Below, piece after piece: positions 17,705-28,189 of a stretch of 62,565 nt of DNA. The stretch is from Lewinellaceae bacterium. Lineage in GTDB: Bacteria; Bacteroidota; Bacteroidia; Chitinophagales; Saprospiraceae. The stretch lies in contig JADJWX010000022.1 of NCBI GenBank assembly GCA_016716135.1, positions 1 to 62,565 on the forward strand, given 5' to 3'. A program made the translations under genes and the position numbers. The first letter of the stretch is position 1. Each line of letters opens with the position of its first letter. The notes under the pieces were generated by a model. The model searched no databases and was not told the DNA's origin. It saw only the letters and a program-made list of their open reading frames with translations.

Positions 17705-18688
17705 CTATTTTGAGAAGTAACTTCCCGATTCATAAATCACATTTTTGCCCTGCTGGAAAAGCGTATAGTTAAAGCCGGGTTGCAAGCCAAACCCGCCATG
17801 CCGGCCTTTAACATCCAGGGCAACAAACCCGACCTGATTCTCCCGCGCCTGCTCCGGATATTTTTCGGCCAGCCGTCTGATCGCCAGTTCAGCCGCTTTC
17901 TGCGGATGTTTGCCCCGGCGCATTTCTTCAACAATAAAATAGGACCCCAGCGTTTTTAAAACCATTTCGCCCAGGCCCGTGGCGGCGGCTGCGCCCACTT
18001 CGGCATCGACAAACAAGCCGGCGCCGATAACCGGGCTATCCCCTACCCTGCCTTTCATTTTAAATGCCAGTCCACTCGTTGTGCAGGCTCCGGATGCGCG
18101 CCCCTGCGCATCAATGGCCACAATCCCAATCGTATCGTGCCGTTCGAAATTTATCACCGGTTTGTATTCAGATTTTACTTTCCATTCTTCCCAGGCCCTG
18201 CGCGCCGTTTCGGTGAGCAGGTTTTCTTTTTTAAAACCCTGACTTAGTGCAAACTCCAGTGCCCCTTCGGCAGTCAGTATCACATGCGGGGTTTTTTCCA
18301 TGACCAATCGTGCCACACTTACCGGGTGTTTGATATGCTGTAAACAAGTGACGGAGCCGGCATTCCCGAATTCATCCATGATGCAGGCATCCAGCGTCAC
18401 ATCCCCGTCGCGGTCCGGAAAACCACCGTACCCGACGCTGGAATCTTCAGGGTTGGCTTCCGGAACGCGGGCGCCGGCCTCCACCGCATCGAGCGCCCGG
18501 CCTTGGGCAGATAAGATTTCCCACGCTGCTTTTGTCGCATCTTCGTTGTTCCAGGTCGCAATTACGGCCGGAAAGTTACCTTTCCGAAAGGTTTCCGGCA
18601 TTGCGCTGATGCGTGTCCAAAATTCGACAGAACCTGCCGCCATGGCACCAAAAACGGAGTGCTGGAGAAATGCCCTTCTTGACTTCAT
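17705..18688 (-). CDS. N4-(beta-N-acetylglucosaminyl)-L-asparaginase / isoaspartyl peptidase family
   Basis: 327 residues of the Ntn-hydrolase asparaginase 2 family. T186 in RHDTIGIVAID is the expected self-cleavage site and new N-terminal nucleophile; GRVGDSPVIGAGLFVD and AAAATGLGEMVLKT are the substrate-site stretches, and GYGGFPDRDGDVTLDA is typical of glycosylasparaginases rather than IaaA. A twin-arginine-like start (SRRAFLQHSVFGAMAAGS) suggests Tat export. It would split GlcNAc-Asn left after degradation of N-linked glycopeptides. Monocistronic, divergent from the next gene. Confidence 0.9.
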   Translation of the reverse strand: MKSRRAFLQHSVFGAMAAGSVEFWTRISAMPETFRKGNFPAVIATWNNEDATKAAWEILSAQGRALDAVEAGARVPEANPEDSSVGYGGFPDRDGDVTLDACIMDEFGNAGSVTCLQHIKHPVSVARLVMEKTPHVILTAEGALEFALSQGFKKENLLTETARRAWEEWKVKSEYKPVINFERHDTIGIVAIDAQGRASGACTTSGLAFKMKGRVGDSPVIGAGLFVDAEVGAAAATGLGEMVLKTLGSYFIVEEMRRGKHPQKAAELAIRRLAEKYPEQARENQVGFVALDVKGRHGGFGLQPGFNYTLFQQGKNVIYESGSYFSK

Positions 18689-18938
18689 GTTGAAATTTCT
18701 TAAAACGAGTTCGTGTTTGTCTTTAGGAATTGGCCGGCAAGGTAACGTAGCCTGTGGTAAACCCGATGCACAGCTAAAAAAATCCTCATCTGCCTACGGA
18801 CATTCTTTCAATTAATTCTTGTTGGGCCATGCGACTTGTTTAGGCCGGCAAAGTAAAAGCGGCAAAGATAATTTTACTACCTTAGACCTTTGTAAAATTG
18901 GCGCCCTGACCAATTTGCCAAATTAATTCATACTAATT

Positions 18939-19715
18939 ATGAACTGCCTCCGTCAATTTGTCTTGCCCCTGGCGGTGCTTTGCTATTCCGAAACACTTGC
19001 AGCGCAAAATGATATTCAAGTGCTCGGTGATGCCGTATTTACACCGGCAGAATTAGCTGAAGGTGCGGCTGTTAGTTACCTCATTCGCTTTCAGAATGTC
19101 GGTCCGGATACCGCCTTTCAGGTAATACTGCGCGACACTCTGGATCCCCGCTTTGAGATCAGCTCCCTCACGATACTTGGCGCCAGCCACCCTTACCAGT
19201 TTATCGAAGATGGAAACGGCAATATTCTCCGTTGGTATTTTGATGACATAGATCTTCCCGACAGTGCTAGCGGCGGGAACAATTCTGTCGGGTTCGTCTT
19301 GTTTAGTGTACGTCCAAAATCATTTCTTACTCCCGGCCAAACTATTCTGAACCGGGCATGCGCCACTTTTAACCAAACCAGGATTGCATGCACCAATGAT
19401 GCCATCATCTGGATTGACAATACGCCCGACCCGAACGATCCGAAAAGAGATATTGTTTACCGGGTCGTTCCCAACCCCAATTACGGCAACTTTGAGGTCC
19501 GTCCCAATGTCCCGCCCTCCCCGCAACCGGATTTGCCGCCCGCCGAATGGTGGATTACAGATATTGGAGGCAAAGTAGTGTGGGACGGCCATGCGAAGGA
19601 TTTGGCCGGAGCAGGCACGCAAGTTTGGCTCGAACGCCCGGCGCCCGGGGTATACCTGCTTTGGGTAAAAGTAAAAAAGCGGCTGCAAGTACAGGAGTTC
19701 GCCATCATCCGCTGA
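18939..19715 (+). CDS. Secreted DUF11/CshA-like repeat protein with degenerate T9SS tail
   Basis: 258 residues with a signal peptide ending at LAAQ. The body is one conserved-repeat (DUF11-like) beta sandwich: VSYLIRFQNVGPDTAFQVILRDTLDPRFE ... LRWYFDDIDLP ... VGFVLFSVRPKS, typical of large Bacteroidota adhesins. The last 80 residues (RVVPNPNYGNFEVRP ... WWITDIGGKVVWDG ... PAPGVYLLWVK) are a Por-type secretion tail. It is short for this type and may be a remnant or a minimal surface protein. The 250 bases upstream contain no gene. Confidence 0.75.
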   Translation: MNCLRQFVLPLAVLCYSETLAAQNDIQVLGDAVFTPAELAEGAAVSYLIRFQNVGPDTAFQVILRDTLDPRFEISSLTILGASHPYQFIEDGNGNILRWYFDDIDLPDSASGGNNSVGFVLFSVRPKSFLTPGQTILNRACATFNQTRIACTNDAIIWIDNTPDPNDPKRDIVYRVVPNPNYGNFEVRPNVPPSPQPDLPPAEWWITDIGGKVVWDGHAKDLAGAGTQVWLERPAPGVYLLWVKVKKRLQVQEFAIIR

Positions 19716-19738
19716 GTGACTCCGGACAGTGGCAATAA

Positions 19739-20977
19739 TTACTCCTCCTCCAGATCAATTTTAAATGGATGGCGCGGTTGCCATTCTTCAACAGGCTTGA
19801 TGTAGTCCAACACAGTGCCGGTAAATTTATTGACCAGTTGGTTCCGGTGCCGTAAATAGCAATACAAAACCTCCGGAACAGCCCCGATGGAACTTTTTAT
19901 CTCCAGGGCTGTACGCGCAAAAATGATGCGATGACAACCGCTTTCAATCCCGATCCGCACAATGTCGTACAAAATATTCAGGTACAACTGCAGGTCATGA
20001 TTGTGCTCTTTGTCGTACCCCAGAAAATGTGCCTCTAATTCCGCACCGTTTCGGATCGTTGTAAAAAAGGCCAGCAATTTTCCATTTTGGTAAAACCCGA
20101 AAATCCGGAAAACATCCGGCATATCACGCTTTAGCGCCAACAGATAGTGCTCATTCAAGTCCACCATGTTGAAACCGGCATTATTGGCTATCTCGCGGTA
20201 AAGGGCATACATCCGCGGCAATTCCTGCTGGATATCGTTTAAGGAGAGTTCCTTTTTTTGAATACCGGCTGCTTTTTTAAAAGCGCGTTTAGCCCGGGTC
20301 CGGTATTTGGTCGACATGGCCGCCAGGTACGCTTCAAAATCCTGAAAAGGGAGCGGCAAAACCATGTTCGGCTGGATTTCAAACTCGACATAGTTTTTAT
20401 TGACCAGATATTGTCCGTGTTGCCGGTGCCGTGGCTCTATATCCTTTACCAATATTACCGGCATCTTTTCCGGAGAACGGTCGGCGCTGTGCAGGACAAA
20501 ATTCAGGGCCTCCTCCAATAAAACGGCTGCTTTATCCGGGTGGATCTGTTCATAATCAAACCAATAGCCGTGTTCTCCCGTCAGCAACATGTTTCCACAG
20601 ATCAAAATGTCTGCAGCCAGTTTGCCCGCCACCCAGCGCTTCATCCATTTCGCCAATCCGGCAAAAAAACAAGGTTCTTTTGATTCGTGCGACTCCGCAC
20701 TGATGTTGTCATCTCCCTTGAAATACTTAATCTGGCACAGAGCAACGCCTATGGGCAAGTCGCCACGATAAAAAACCAAATACCCGAATCGCATACCTTT
20801 CGGCGGATAACTTTCCAAAACAGCCAAGTAATCGGGTTGAAGGAAAATGTTGTCTTTCGGTGCCGCAATTTCCCAGTCCTGGCTGGCTGATTCGATAGAC
20901 CTGTAGTAGCTGAAATGGTAAGTTCCTGAACGCGAAACAGCTATGTTTTGAGCAGAAGTTGGGTGCTTGGAAGGCAT
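19739..20977 (-). CDS. GNAT/FemAB-like acyltransferase
   Basis: 412 residues from the ATG at 20977; a longer reading back to 21214 would overlap the lyase gene by 85 bases. The C-terminal 200 residues look like a GNAT domain: RMYALYREIANNAGFNMVDLN, FRIFGFYQNGKLLAFFTT, AHFLGYDKEHNHDLQLYLNILYDIVRIGIESGC, and a tail near RHRNQL. The N-terminal half (DNIFLQPDYLAVLESYPP, YRGDLPIGVALCQ) suggests a second, FemAB-like GNAT lobe. Substrate unknown; relatives act on aminoacyl-tRNA or peptidoglycan, others on polyamines. Confidence 0.6.
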   Translation of the reverse strand: MPSKHPTSAQNIAVSRSGTYHFSYYRSIESASQDWEIAAPKDNIFLQPDYLAVLESYPPKGMRFGYLVFYRGDLPIGVALCQIKYFKGDDNISAESHESKEPCFFAGLAKWMKRWVAGKLAADILICGNMLLTGEHGYWFDYEQIHPDKAAVLLEEALNFVLHSADRSPEKMPVILVKDIEPRHRQHGQYLVNKNYVEFEIQPNMVLPLPFQDFEAYLAAMSTKYRTRAKRAFKKAAGIQKKELSLNDIQQELPRMYALYREIANNAGFNMVDLNEHYLLALKRDMPDVFRIFGFYQNGKLLAFFTTIRNGAELEAHFLGYDKEHNHDLQLYLNILYDIVRIGIESGCHRIIFARTALEIKSSIGAVPEVLYCYLRHRNQLVNKFTGTVLDYIKPVEEWQPRHPFKIDLEEE

Positions 20978-21129
20978 AAGATCAATTTGAGTGGGCTTTT
21001 TTGCTTTGACAAAGAAAAACAGGTTGGGGCAGAAATAGTTGCCCGCAATCGACCAAAGCCCGGTGTATGCTATATAAATCCATGTTGAGACCTGCCGGGC
21101 CGGCCGGGTCACAACCGGGGTAAAACAGG

Positions 21130-22290
21130 TTAAAGCGCCTCCATGGCACGCGCCAGATCTTCCCAAAGCCATTCCGGGTCTTCCAGGCCAATATAAAAAC
21201 GGCAAAATTGCCACGGAATTTCCGGGGCGGCTTTACCCGGAATCTGATAAAAACCGATCGTCGGTAACATCAGCGACTCATGCCCGCCCCAGGATACTGC
21301 CATTAGAAAGCGCTCAATGCGGTGCACAAAACGTTCCATTTTTTCCTCCGAATCGGTTTTAAACTGCACGGAGAACAAGCCGCCACAACCCCGCATTTGT
21401 TTTTTTGCCAAAGCCAATTGCGGAAATTCAGGATGAAACGGATACCAGATTTTCGCCACTTTCGGGTGCGCATCCAATTTTTTAATGAGGTATTGGGCGC
21501 TGGCATCGCTGCGTTGAACGCGCAAGGGCAGGGTTCGCAGGCCCCGAATGACCAACGCGGCATCATGGGGCCCAAGTATGCCTCCCAGGGTCATCAACTC
21601 CGACTCAAACAATTTTTTCACCATCGCTTTGCCGGCGCACAAGACGCCAACCACCACATCGGAATGGCCGTTAATGTACTTTGTCCCCGAATGCACAACA
21701 ATGTCGATCCCAAATGACGCAGGGTTTTGAAAAATGGGCGAAGCATACGAATTATCAATGATTGAAACCAAGCCGTGTTTCTTCGCAAGGGCGGCACAGG
21801 CCTCAAGGTCCTGGCACTCAAAAGTGAGGGTATTCGGGCTTTCCAGATACAACACTCTGGTATTGGGTCGAATAGCCGCCTGGATGTTGTTGATATCGGT
21901 TCCGTCGACAAACGAATGGTCCACTTTAAACCGGGGCAACAGTTTGCGCAACAAATGATTCGTCCAGGAATAGGGCGCCTGCTGGCAAACGATATGGTCG
22001 CCGGCCTGAACATTGCCGATAACGGCAGCCGCAACGGCGCCGGCGCCGCTGGAAAAAACCAGGCAATCCTCCGTACCTTCCAGGGCCGCCAGCTTTTTTC
22101 TTAGTATGGCCACAGTCGGGTTGTTCCCACGGGTGTACACATGATGCGTCAGCTCATCGGAAAAGGCGGCGCGAAAAGCCGTCAAATCGGGAAAAACAAA
22201 ATTGCTGGACTGCATTACAGGTGGTGAAACAGCCTGAAAATACTGGTCGCGTTCTTCGCCCAGATGGATAAGAATTTCGTCGAGTGACAT
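21130..22290 (-). CDS. PLP-dependent trans-sulfuration enzyme (cystathionine lyase/synthase family)
   Basis: 386 residues of the Cys/Met metabolism PLP family: YTRGNNPTVAILRKKLAALEG, SSGAGAVAAAVIG, DNSYASPIFQNP and the PLP lysine K204 in HSGTKYINGHSDVVVG. SLMLPTIGF near the C-terminus holds the substrate-carboxylate loop. The family covers cystathionine gamma-synthase, beta- and gamma-lyases and methionine gamma-lyase, which sequence reading alone cannot separate. It starts nine bases after the peptidase gene ends, so the two form an operon; release of sulfur amino acids from peptides would link them. Confidence 0.88.
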   Translation of the reverse strand: MSLDEILIHLGEERDQYFQAVSPPVMQSSNFVFPDLTAFRAAFSDELTHHVYTRGNNPTVAILRKKLAALEGTEDCLVFSSGAGAVAAAVIGNVQAGDHIVCQQAPYSWTNHLLRKLLPRFKVDHSFVDGTDINNIQAAIRPNTRVLYLESPNTLTFECQDLEACAALAKKHGLVSIIDNSYASPIFQNPASFGIDIVVHSGTKYINGHSDVVVGVLCAGKAMVKKLFESELMTLGGILGPHDAALVIRGLRTLPLRVQRSDASAQYLIKKLDAHPKVAKIWYPFHPEFPQLALAKKQMRGCGGLFSVQFKTDSEEKMERFVHRIERFLMAVSWGGHESLMLPTIGFYQIPGKAAPEIPWQFCRFYIGLEDPEWLWEDLARAMEAL

Positions 22291-22299
22291 GATCTGGTT

Positions 22300-24450
22300 T
22301 CAGCGTTTAACAATTTTCATCTCATCAATCAGGTGCCTGGCGCCCGCATATTTATCGATAATAAACAACACGTACCGGATGTCTACCATAATGTTGCGGC
22401 AGATTGCCGGGTCGTAATTCAGATCGCTCATGGTGCCTTCCCAAACCCGGTCGAAGTTGAGACCGATCAGGTTGCCCCGGGCATCGAGGGCCGGGCTGCC
22501 CGAGTTGCCGCCGGTGGTGTGGTTGGTGCCGATGAACCCGACCGGCATTTGGCCCTCGCGGTTCGCATAGCGGCCGTAATCCCTGGCTTTCCAGAGGTCG
22601 ATCAGTTTTTGCGGCACATCAAATTCATAATCTCCCGGAATATATTTTTCCATGACACCATCCAGGTCCGTTTGATAATCGTAAATCACGGCATCGCGCG
22701 GACTGTAACCGTTCACCTTGCCATAGGTCAACCGCATGGTGCCGTTGGCATCCGGGAAAAAACGTTTTTCCGGAAAAACCTCCATTTGCGCAGCCATGTA
22801 CTGGCGTTGCAGCAGGTTGATATTGGTTTGCAATTCCTGAAGTTTAGGCGCAACCAATTCCTGATACGGCTCCGAAACCGCCCGCCAGAAAACGACAGCC
22901 GGGTCATTTTTCAGGAGTTCACCAAACGCTTTTGGGTCGCCGGCCGATGCCGTCGTGTATTTTTCGGGGTCGGTCAAAATGCTGTTTTCAAAAATATGCG
23001 CAGCCAGTCCCGCGAACCCGCTGTGTTTGGCCGCCGCTTCTTTCACATAAGCACCGCCCCACGATGCCGGCATTTTTTGGGCATAATGCTCGGCGAGTGC
23101 GGCGAATACCGCCTTGTCCACCACCGGCCGGTAATCTTTGTAAAATCCGGCCATGCGTTTGTTGCGGGCTTCAATGGCGCCGGAAAAAGCAGGCAGGTTT
23201 CCCGACTCGTAGTTCCCGATCCAGCTGTTCAAACTGGCCACCAAGCCCATAAGTTGAATATTCCGCAAAAATATTTCCTGGTAATTGTCGCGGGCAAAGG
23301 CGTAGGGTTCCATCTCCTGGTAGCTCTGGTTGAGCCGGGGCAGCAGGTTGCCGTAATTGATCTTGAATCCGGGGTTTTGGTTGACCCTGCGCGAAAACTC
23401 GGCTTCGATGGCCTGCTTGCGCTCCATGGCCTTGTAGGTTTTGAGCCCCTGCATTTCGCCCAGCCATTTTTTCCAGGCATTGGCAATACTGGCATAGCGG
23501 GCAATGTAGGCAATTTTGATATCGGGGTCCTGCCGCATAAACCCGTCCATCACCTTCAGGGCTTTGTCCCGGATCGTCACTTTGGCCGGATCGAGTACAT
23601 CGGCTATTTGCGCGATTGCGGCTGCCGTAAGGTATTCATCTGTGCGGCCCGGAAAGCCGTACACCATGGTGAAATCGCCGGGTTTGATCCCCCCGATTGA
23701 AATAGGCAGGAAATGGCGTGGCTTGTAGGGCTGATTGTCGGGGGAATACTCGGCGGGGCGGTTGTCTTTATCGGCATACACCCGAAACAGGGAAAAATCG
23801 CCGGTGTGCCGGGGCCAGACCCAGTTGTCGGTATCGGCGCCAAATTTGCCGATGCTGCTGGGCGGCGCACCCACCAGGCGGACGTCGGTATAGGTTACAG
23901 TAACAAACAGAAAATATTGGTTGCCGTCGTAAAACGGCCGGATAAGAATTTCTTCCCACTTTTCCTTTTTGGTATTCGCGCGAATTTGGGCCAGGTTTTT
24001 ATCAATTTGAGCCTGCCGGTCGCGCTCGTTCATCATGGAGGTGACATTTTGCAAGGCCAGTGCAGTCACATCTTCCATGCGCACGATGAACATGGCTGTT
24101 TCGCCCGGGCAAGGCAGTTCTTCGGCGCGCGACATGGCCCAGAAGCCATCCTCCACGTAGTTGTGCTCCAGGGTGGAATGGCTTTGAATGGCGCCAAACC
24201 CGCAGTGGTGGTTGGAAAGCAGCAGCCCTTCTGCAGAGATCATTTCGCCGGTGCACCCGCCGCTGAACTGGCAGATGGCGTCTTTCACCGAAGGTTTGTT
24301 CAGGTTGTACAGGTCGTCGGCTTCCAGCTTGCAGCCGAGGGCCTTCATTTCCTTTTCATTTTGTTTCTCCAGATGGAGCGGGAGCCACATGCCGCCTTGG
24401 GCGACGAGCAGATTGGGAAGAAGGAATAAGAACAGGAAAAGTCGTTTCAT
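22300..24450 (-). CDS. S46-family dipeptidyl-peptidase, DPP11-type
   Basis: 716 residues from the ATG at 24450 (MKRLFLFLFLLPNLLVAQ signal peptide); an earlier start at 24498 is less likely. Chymotrypsin-like catalytic residues: His in LLSNHHCGFGAIQ, Asp in the FGADTDNWVWPRHTGDF region, Ser in GGNSGSPALD. In S46 enzymes the residue 18 after the serine sets specificity (Gly in DPP7, Arg in DPP11); here it is Arg (GLNFDRVWEG). It should therefore remove dipeptides with Asp or Glu at P1 from peptides in the periplasm. This feeds the amino-acid-based metabolism usual in Bacteroidota. Confidence 0.9.
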   Translation of the reverse strand: MKRLFLFLFLLPNLLVAQGGMWLPLHLEKQNEKEMKALGCKLEADDLYNLNKPSVKDAICQFSGGCTGEMISAEGLLLSNHHCGFGAIQSHSTLEHNYVEDGFWAMSRAEELPCPGETAMFIVRMEDVTALALQNVTSMMNERDRQAQIDKNLAQIRANTKKEKWEEILIRPFYDGNQYFLFVTVTYTDVRLVGAPPSSIGKFGADTDNWVWPRHTGDFSLFRVYADKDNRPAEYSPDNQPYKPRHFLPISIGGIKPGDFTMVYGFPGRTDEYLTAAAIAQIADVLDPAKVTIRDKALKVMDGFMRQDPDIKIAYIARYASIANAWKKWLGEMQGLKTYKAMERKQAIEAEFSRRVNQNPGFKINYGNLLPRLNQSYQEMEPYAFARDNYQEIFLRNIQLMGLVASLNSWIGNYESGNLPAFSGAIEARNKRMAGFYKDYRPVVDKAVFAALAEHYAQKMPASWGGAYVKEAAAKHSGFAGLAAHIFENSILTDPEKYTTASAGDPKAFGELLKNDPAVVFWRAVSEPYQELVAPKLQELQTNINLLQRQYMAAQMEVFPEKRFFPDANGTMRLTYGKVNGYSPRDAVIYDYQTDLDGVMEKYIPGDYEFDVPQKLIDLWKARDYGRYANREGQMPVGFIGTNHTTGGNSGSPALDARGNLIGLNFDRVWEGTMSDLNYDPAICRNIMVDIRYVLFIIDKYAGARHLIDEMKIVKR

Positions 24451-24551
24451 AACAGTGTTTTTTAACTGCCGCGAAAGTAAAAACAAAAACAGCCGCACCG
24501 AAATTCATTCGATGCGGCTGCCGCAATTTTACGAATTAGCGTTCGCTAAAC

Positions 24552-27500
24552 TCAATTGAAGGTGTAGCGCAGGCCAAACTGAGCCGTCCAGACATTGTTG
24601 GGCGAAGTGCTCGGAATGAAGGTGTTGCGCAGCATTTGTGTTTCACCATCGATTACCTGCGTGGCCATGCGGTACTCCGGTACGCCGTTGGCATTGATGG
24701 TGCGGAAGGTGAGCGGACGGTTGGTCACGAGCGTGTTGCCCACACCCCACTCATCGTTGATCAGGTTGCCAAAATTCAGAATATCGGCGCGGAATTGGAT
24801 CGAATGGCGTTTGCCACCGATCACCAGACCGAAGTCTTGCGTCACCGACAAATCCCAACGGTGCAGCCAGGGGAATACGCGGCCGTTGCGCTCAGCGTAC
24901 ATGCCACGGCGCTCGCTCAGGTATTCGTCCTGAGCAATGTAAGCATTAAACGCAGCCACCTGGTCGGCAACCGTGAAGGTTTTGCCACCGGATGTAAATT
25001 CCTGGAAAATCAGTTCGTTGGCATCGTTTGGCACGTAGATCAGATCGTTATCCGAAACACCGTCCTGGTTCAGGTCGCCGGCAACGGAAAAAGAAACGCG
25101 GCCGAAGCGGTCACCCACATAGCCGAGTGAAATACCGGTTGCGCCAAAGAAATTAGTGCCATACTCGAAACGATAGCCCAGAATACCGGAGAAGCGGTGC
25201 GGTATAGCATTGTCCGTATAAGCCAGTTCCAGATTGTTGTTGCCGTTGACCGAACGTGCACTCGTCCAGGAACCCGAAGCGATCGAGCTGGCCGACATCA
25301 TGTCTTTTGCCACGCTGTAGGTATAAGCTGCCATGGCATACAGACCCGATTTAGCCGGGTATTCCAGTTTGAAGGTAGAGCCGAAATAGTAGCCTTCGTT
25401 GGTATTAGTCAATACAGCAGCGCGGGATACATTATCGTGGATACGGCTGGCGTTACCGGAGCCCTGGAAGAGCGGGCGGTTATCCGGGCCGCTCAGCGTA
25501 GCGCCGGTAGACGGCTCCAGGTTTGCGTCAAAGTAGAGCAGGCCGTTCACATCTTTGTTGTACAAAAACTCAACCGTGGCGATCAGGCCGCCCGGCAATT
25601 TCTGATCGAGCGCCAGGTTGGATTTCAAACTTGCGGGAACTTGTATCCCGCATCGGTAAATGCAATATCAAACGAGGAAGGCAAGGTAGGCGTGGCCGGA
25701 ATGAACACGCTGGCATCCGGGCGGAACGGGCGGTTCAAAGTAGCAGCATTGCGGTCATCAATGAAACCAGTCAACACGCCGTTGTTGCCAATCTGGTTCG
25801 ACAGGTACACATAAGGCGGACGGCCGGTGAAAATACCGGTACCACCGCGCACCTGCGTGGTTTTCTTACCCGTCACATCCCAGTTAAAGCCCAGACGCGG
25901 TTCCCACAAAATTTGCGTCTCCGGCATTTCGCCGGTATTGATCTTGTACCCGCGGCTTTCATCCACATCGATGAAATCCAACCCGGAAATCGCCGGGTTT
26001 TCCAATGCCGTATTTTCATAGAAAAATGTTCCCAGACGCAACCCGAACAACACTTTGAAGTTGTCGTTTACCTGGAAATTGTCTTGGCCGTAAATATCAA
26101 TCCGATGGGTTTTTAGCACCTGGAGCGGTGAAGCGGCGCCTTCCAGGGCGGAATAGCGGAATTGGAAACGGTCGTATTCAACCGGCGACATGGTGTTGGT
26201 CGGGTTATCCAGGTAATCATTCGCTGCAGTGTAAAAATCAGCCAGTGAATTAAACACATACACGCCGTTAGAGGCCGGGAAGAACAGGTTGTTCGACTTG
26301 TAATATTCGTAGTTGATACCACCGGTGATGGTGTGGCGGCCGGTATAGTAGCTCAGGTTGTTCGTTGCGTGGAACGTGTAGTAGTTGAGCTTGTTATCCG
26401 GTGTGAACGGGTCCATACCTACGGAAATGTAAGTCCGGCTGTCTTCCTTAATATCGATCAGCGGGAAAAAGGCGCCGGCATAAGCGCGGTCTTCATTTTG
26501 CTTGTCCAGGCCGATGATAAAGTTGTTGTGCAACTGGTTGCTGATCGTCCAGTTCCATTCCCCGACGATAGAACGGGTATTATCCTGGATCAGGTAACCG
26601 GAGTTCTGGAAACTCATCGCGTCGGCATTTGTCCGGCGATCACCAAAACCAGCCGATCTGGAGTTCGAAATAATGTTGTAATCATCGGAATCGTGGTGCG
26701 TATAGCGCAGCGTCAGTTTGTTCTTGTCGTTCAGGTTGTAATCCAAACGAACCAAAAACTTCCGGCTGTTGGTTTCGTCATCGTAATTTTCAAACGGACC
26801 GGTTTCGTAGTTGAAATTGGTCCGCATAAAATTGCTCAGATCCACCATGTCCTGATAAGCCACACGGTTAATTTGGTCGCCGGCAGCGGCATTCGGTGAG
26901 CCGTTGGCAAACCAGGTTTGCGCGGGTTCTACCCGGGTAACCTGTTCGAAGTTGGCGAAAAAGAACAATTTATCTTTGATCAACGGACCACCGATACGCG
27001 CACCGTAGATATTTTCTTTAAAATCACCGAGGGTGATGGGGTTGCCGTTGACCGAATTACCGTTAAACGTTTCGCTGTTGTTCCGGAAAAAGGTGTACAC
27101 CGAGCCGGAATATTCGTTCGTGCCGCTGCGGGTCACGGCATTGAGGCCGGAGCCGACAAAACCGGATTGGCGCACGTCAAACGGTGCAATGTTCACCTGA
27201 ACCTCCTGAATAGCATCCAGTGAAATGGCCGTCGAGCTCGTACGACCACCGGCTGCAGCGTCTGTACCCAAACCGAAACTGTTGTTGAAAACCGAACCGT
27301 CGATGGTAAAGTTGTTCAAGCGGGAGTCCTGGCCGCCAAAAGTGTTGCCGTTGCCGAATGGGGTAAATTTGGTAACTTCTCTGATCGAACGGCTGCCGAT
27401 CACCGGAACGGTTGCAATGGCGTCGGCGTTATACGTCACGGCAGCGCCCGTACGATCGGAGCTGAAAATGTCATTCCGCCGGCCAATAATAGCCACCTCG

Positions 27501-27880
27501 GATACCAGCGTGGACGACTCCTGCAACACAAACCGAAGGTTTGTAGCGGTGCCAAGGCTGGTGTATACGTTCTGCTGGGTTTGTGGTTCAAACCCCGTGT
27601 AGCTGGCTACCACCGTGAAGGGGCCGCCAACACGAACGGCAGGCAGTGTATAGCGGCCGGCTTCGTTCGTGGCTGTTCCATAGCGGGTACCCGATGGTAC
27701 GTGCGTTGCAACAACTGTAGCACCAATTAACCCTTCTCCATTCGCATCGGTAACTGAGCCGGTAAGCGAAGAGGTAGTTACCTGTGCAAATGTGGTTAAT
27801 CCGCAAAGCAGCAAAGCAGCCAGTAAAAGCAACTTGCCCGCTATCGCAGAAAACCGTTTGTTAACAGTAAATGTGATCAT
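24552..27880 (-). pseudogene. Oar-like TonB-dependent outer-membrane receptor (frameshifted)
   Basis: Two reading frames make one receptor of about 1,108 residues. Frame 1 (27880-25625): signal peptide, carboxypeptidase-regulatory-like domain (SLTGSVTDANGEGLIGATVVA), plug (AIGSRSIREVTKFTP-like region, QDSRLNNFTIDGS) and half the barrel, stopping at YKFPQV. Frame 2 (25628-24552): KSNLALDQKLPGG to the barrel end LRYTFN. GTTTGAAATCC at 25622-25632 (complement) needs one extra G to read VWKSNL, so a one-base deletion splits the gene. Oar-type receptors import or anchor protein-size ligands. No lipoprotein (SusD) partner is adjacent. Error or real mutation cannot be told apart here. Confidence 0.88.
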
Positions 27881-28189
27881 ACATTAAACGGATTTAGTGA
27901 TAAAAAGAAGGAAATTCGAGGGCGAAATTAATCAGACTGTGTTAAATTCCCGTTAAGTTATGCGCTTAAATGACATATAGAAATTCCCGCCATATTGCCT
28001 TCCGGGGCAGTCGAAATTGGTATTCATTTAGTTCTTCTGTCAGATTATTCCGACAGGCATTCATTCCGCCAAACGGCATTCCACAAACTACACTGCCTTC
28101 CCAATCCTGAAGCCGTGCCCGGCTTGCGGCTTTTCGTTACTTTTGGGTGTTCATTTTTTTTACAAAACCGACAAACCCAGTTACAAAAC
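27881..28189. promoter_or_regulatory. Divergent intergenic region with a -7 match
   Basis: 309 bases without a gene between divergent genes. TACTTTTG at 28138-28145 matches the -7 consensus TAnnTTTG and would start transcription about 38 bases before the ATG at 28190; no good -33 element is spaced from it. On the other strand, TAATTTCG about 45 bases before the receptor gene is a one-off match. Nothing else seen. Confidence 0.35.

Noticed and set aside
22333..23700. A 455-codon plus-strand open frame
   Set aside because: It lies wholly antisense to the S46 peptidase, whose catalytic motifs are clear; it has no domain, and long antisense frames are expected in this codon usage.
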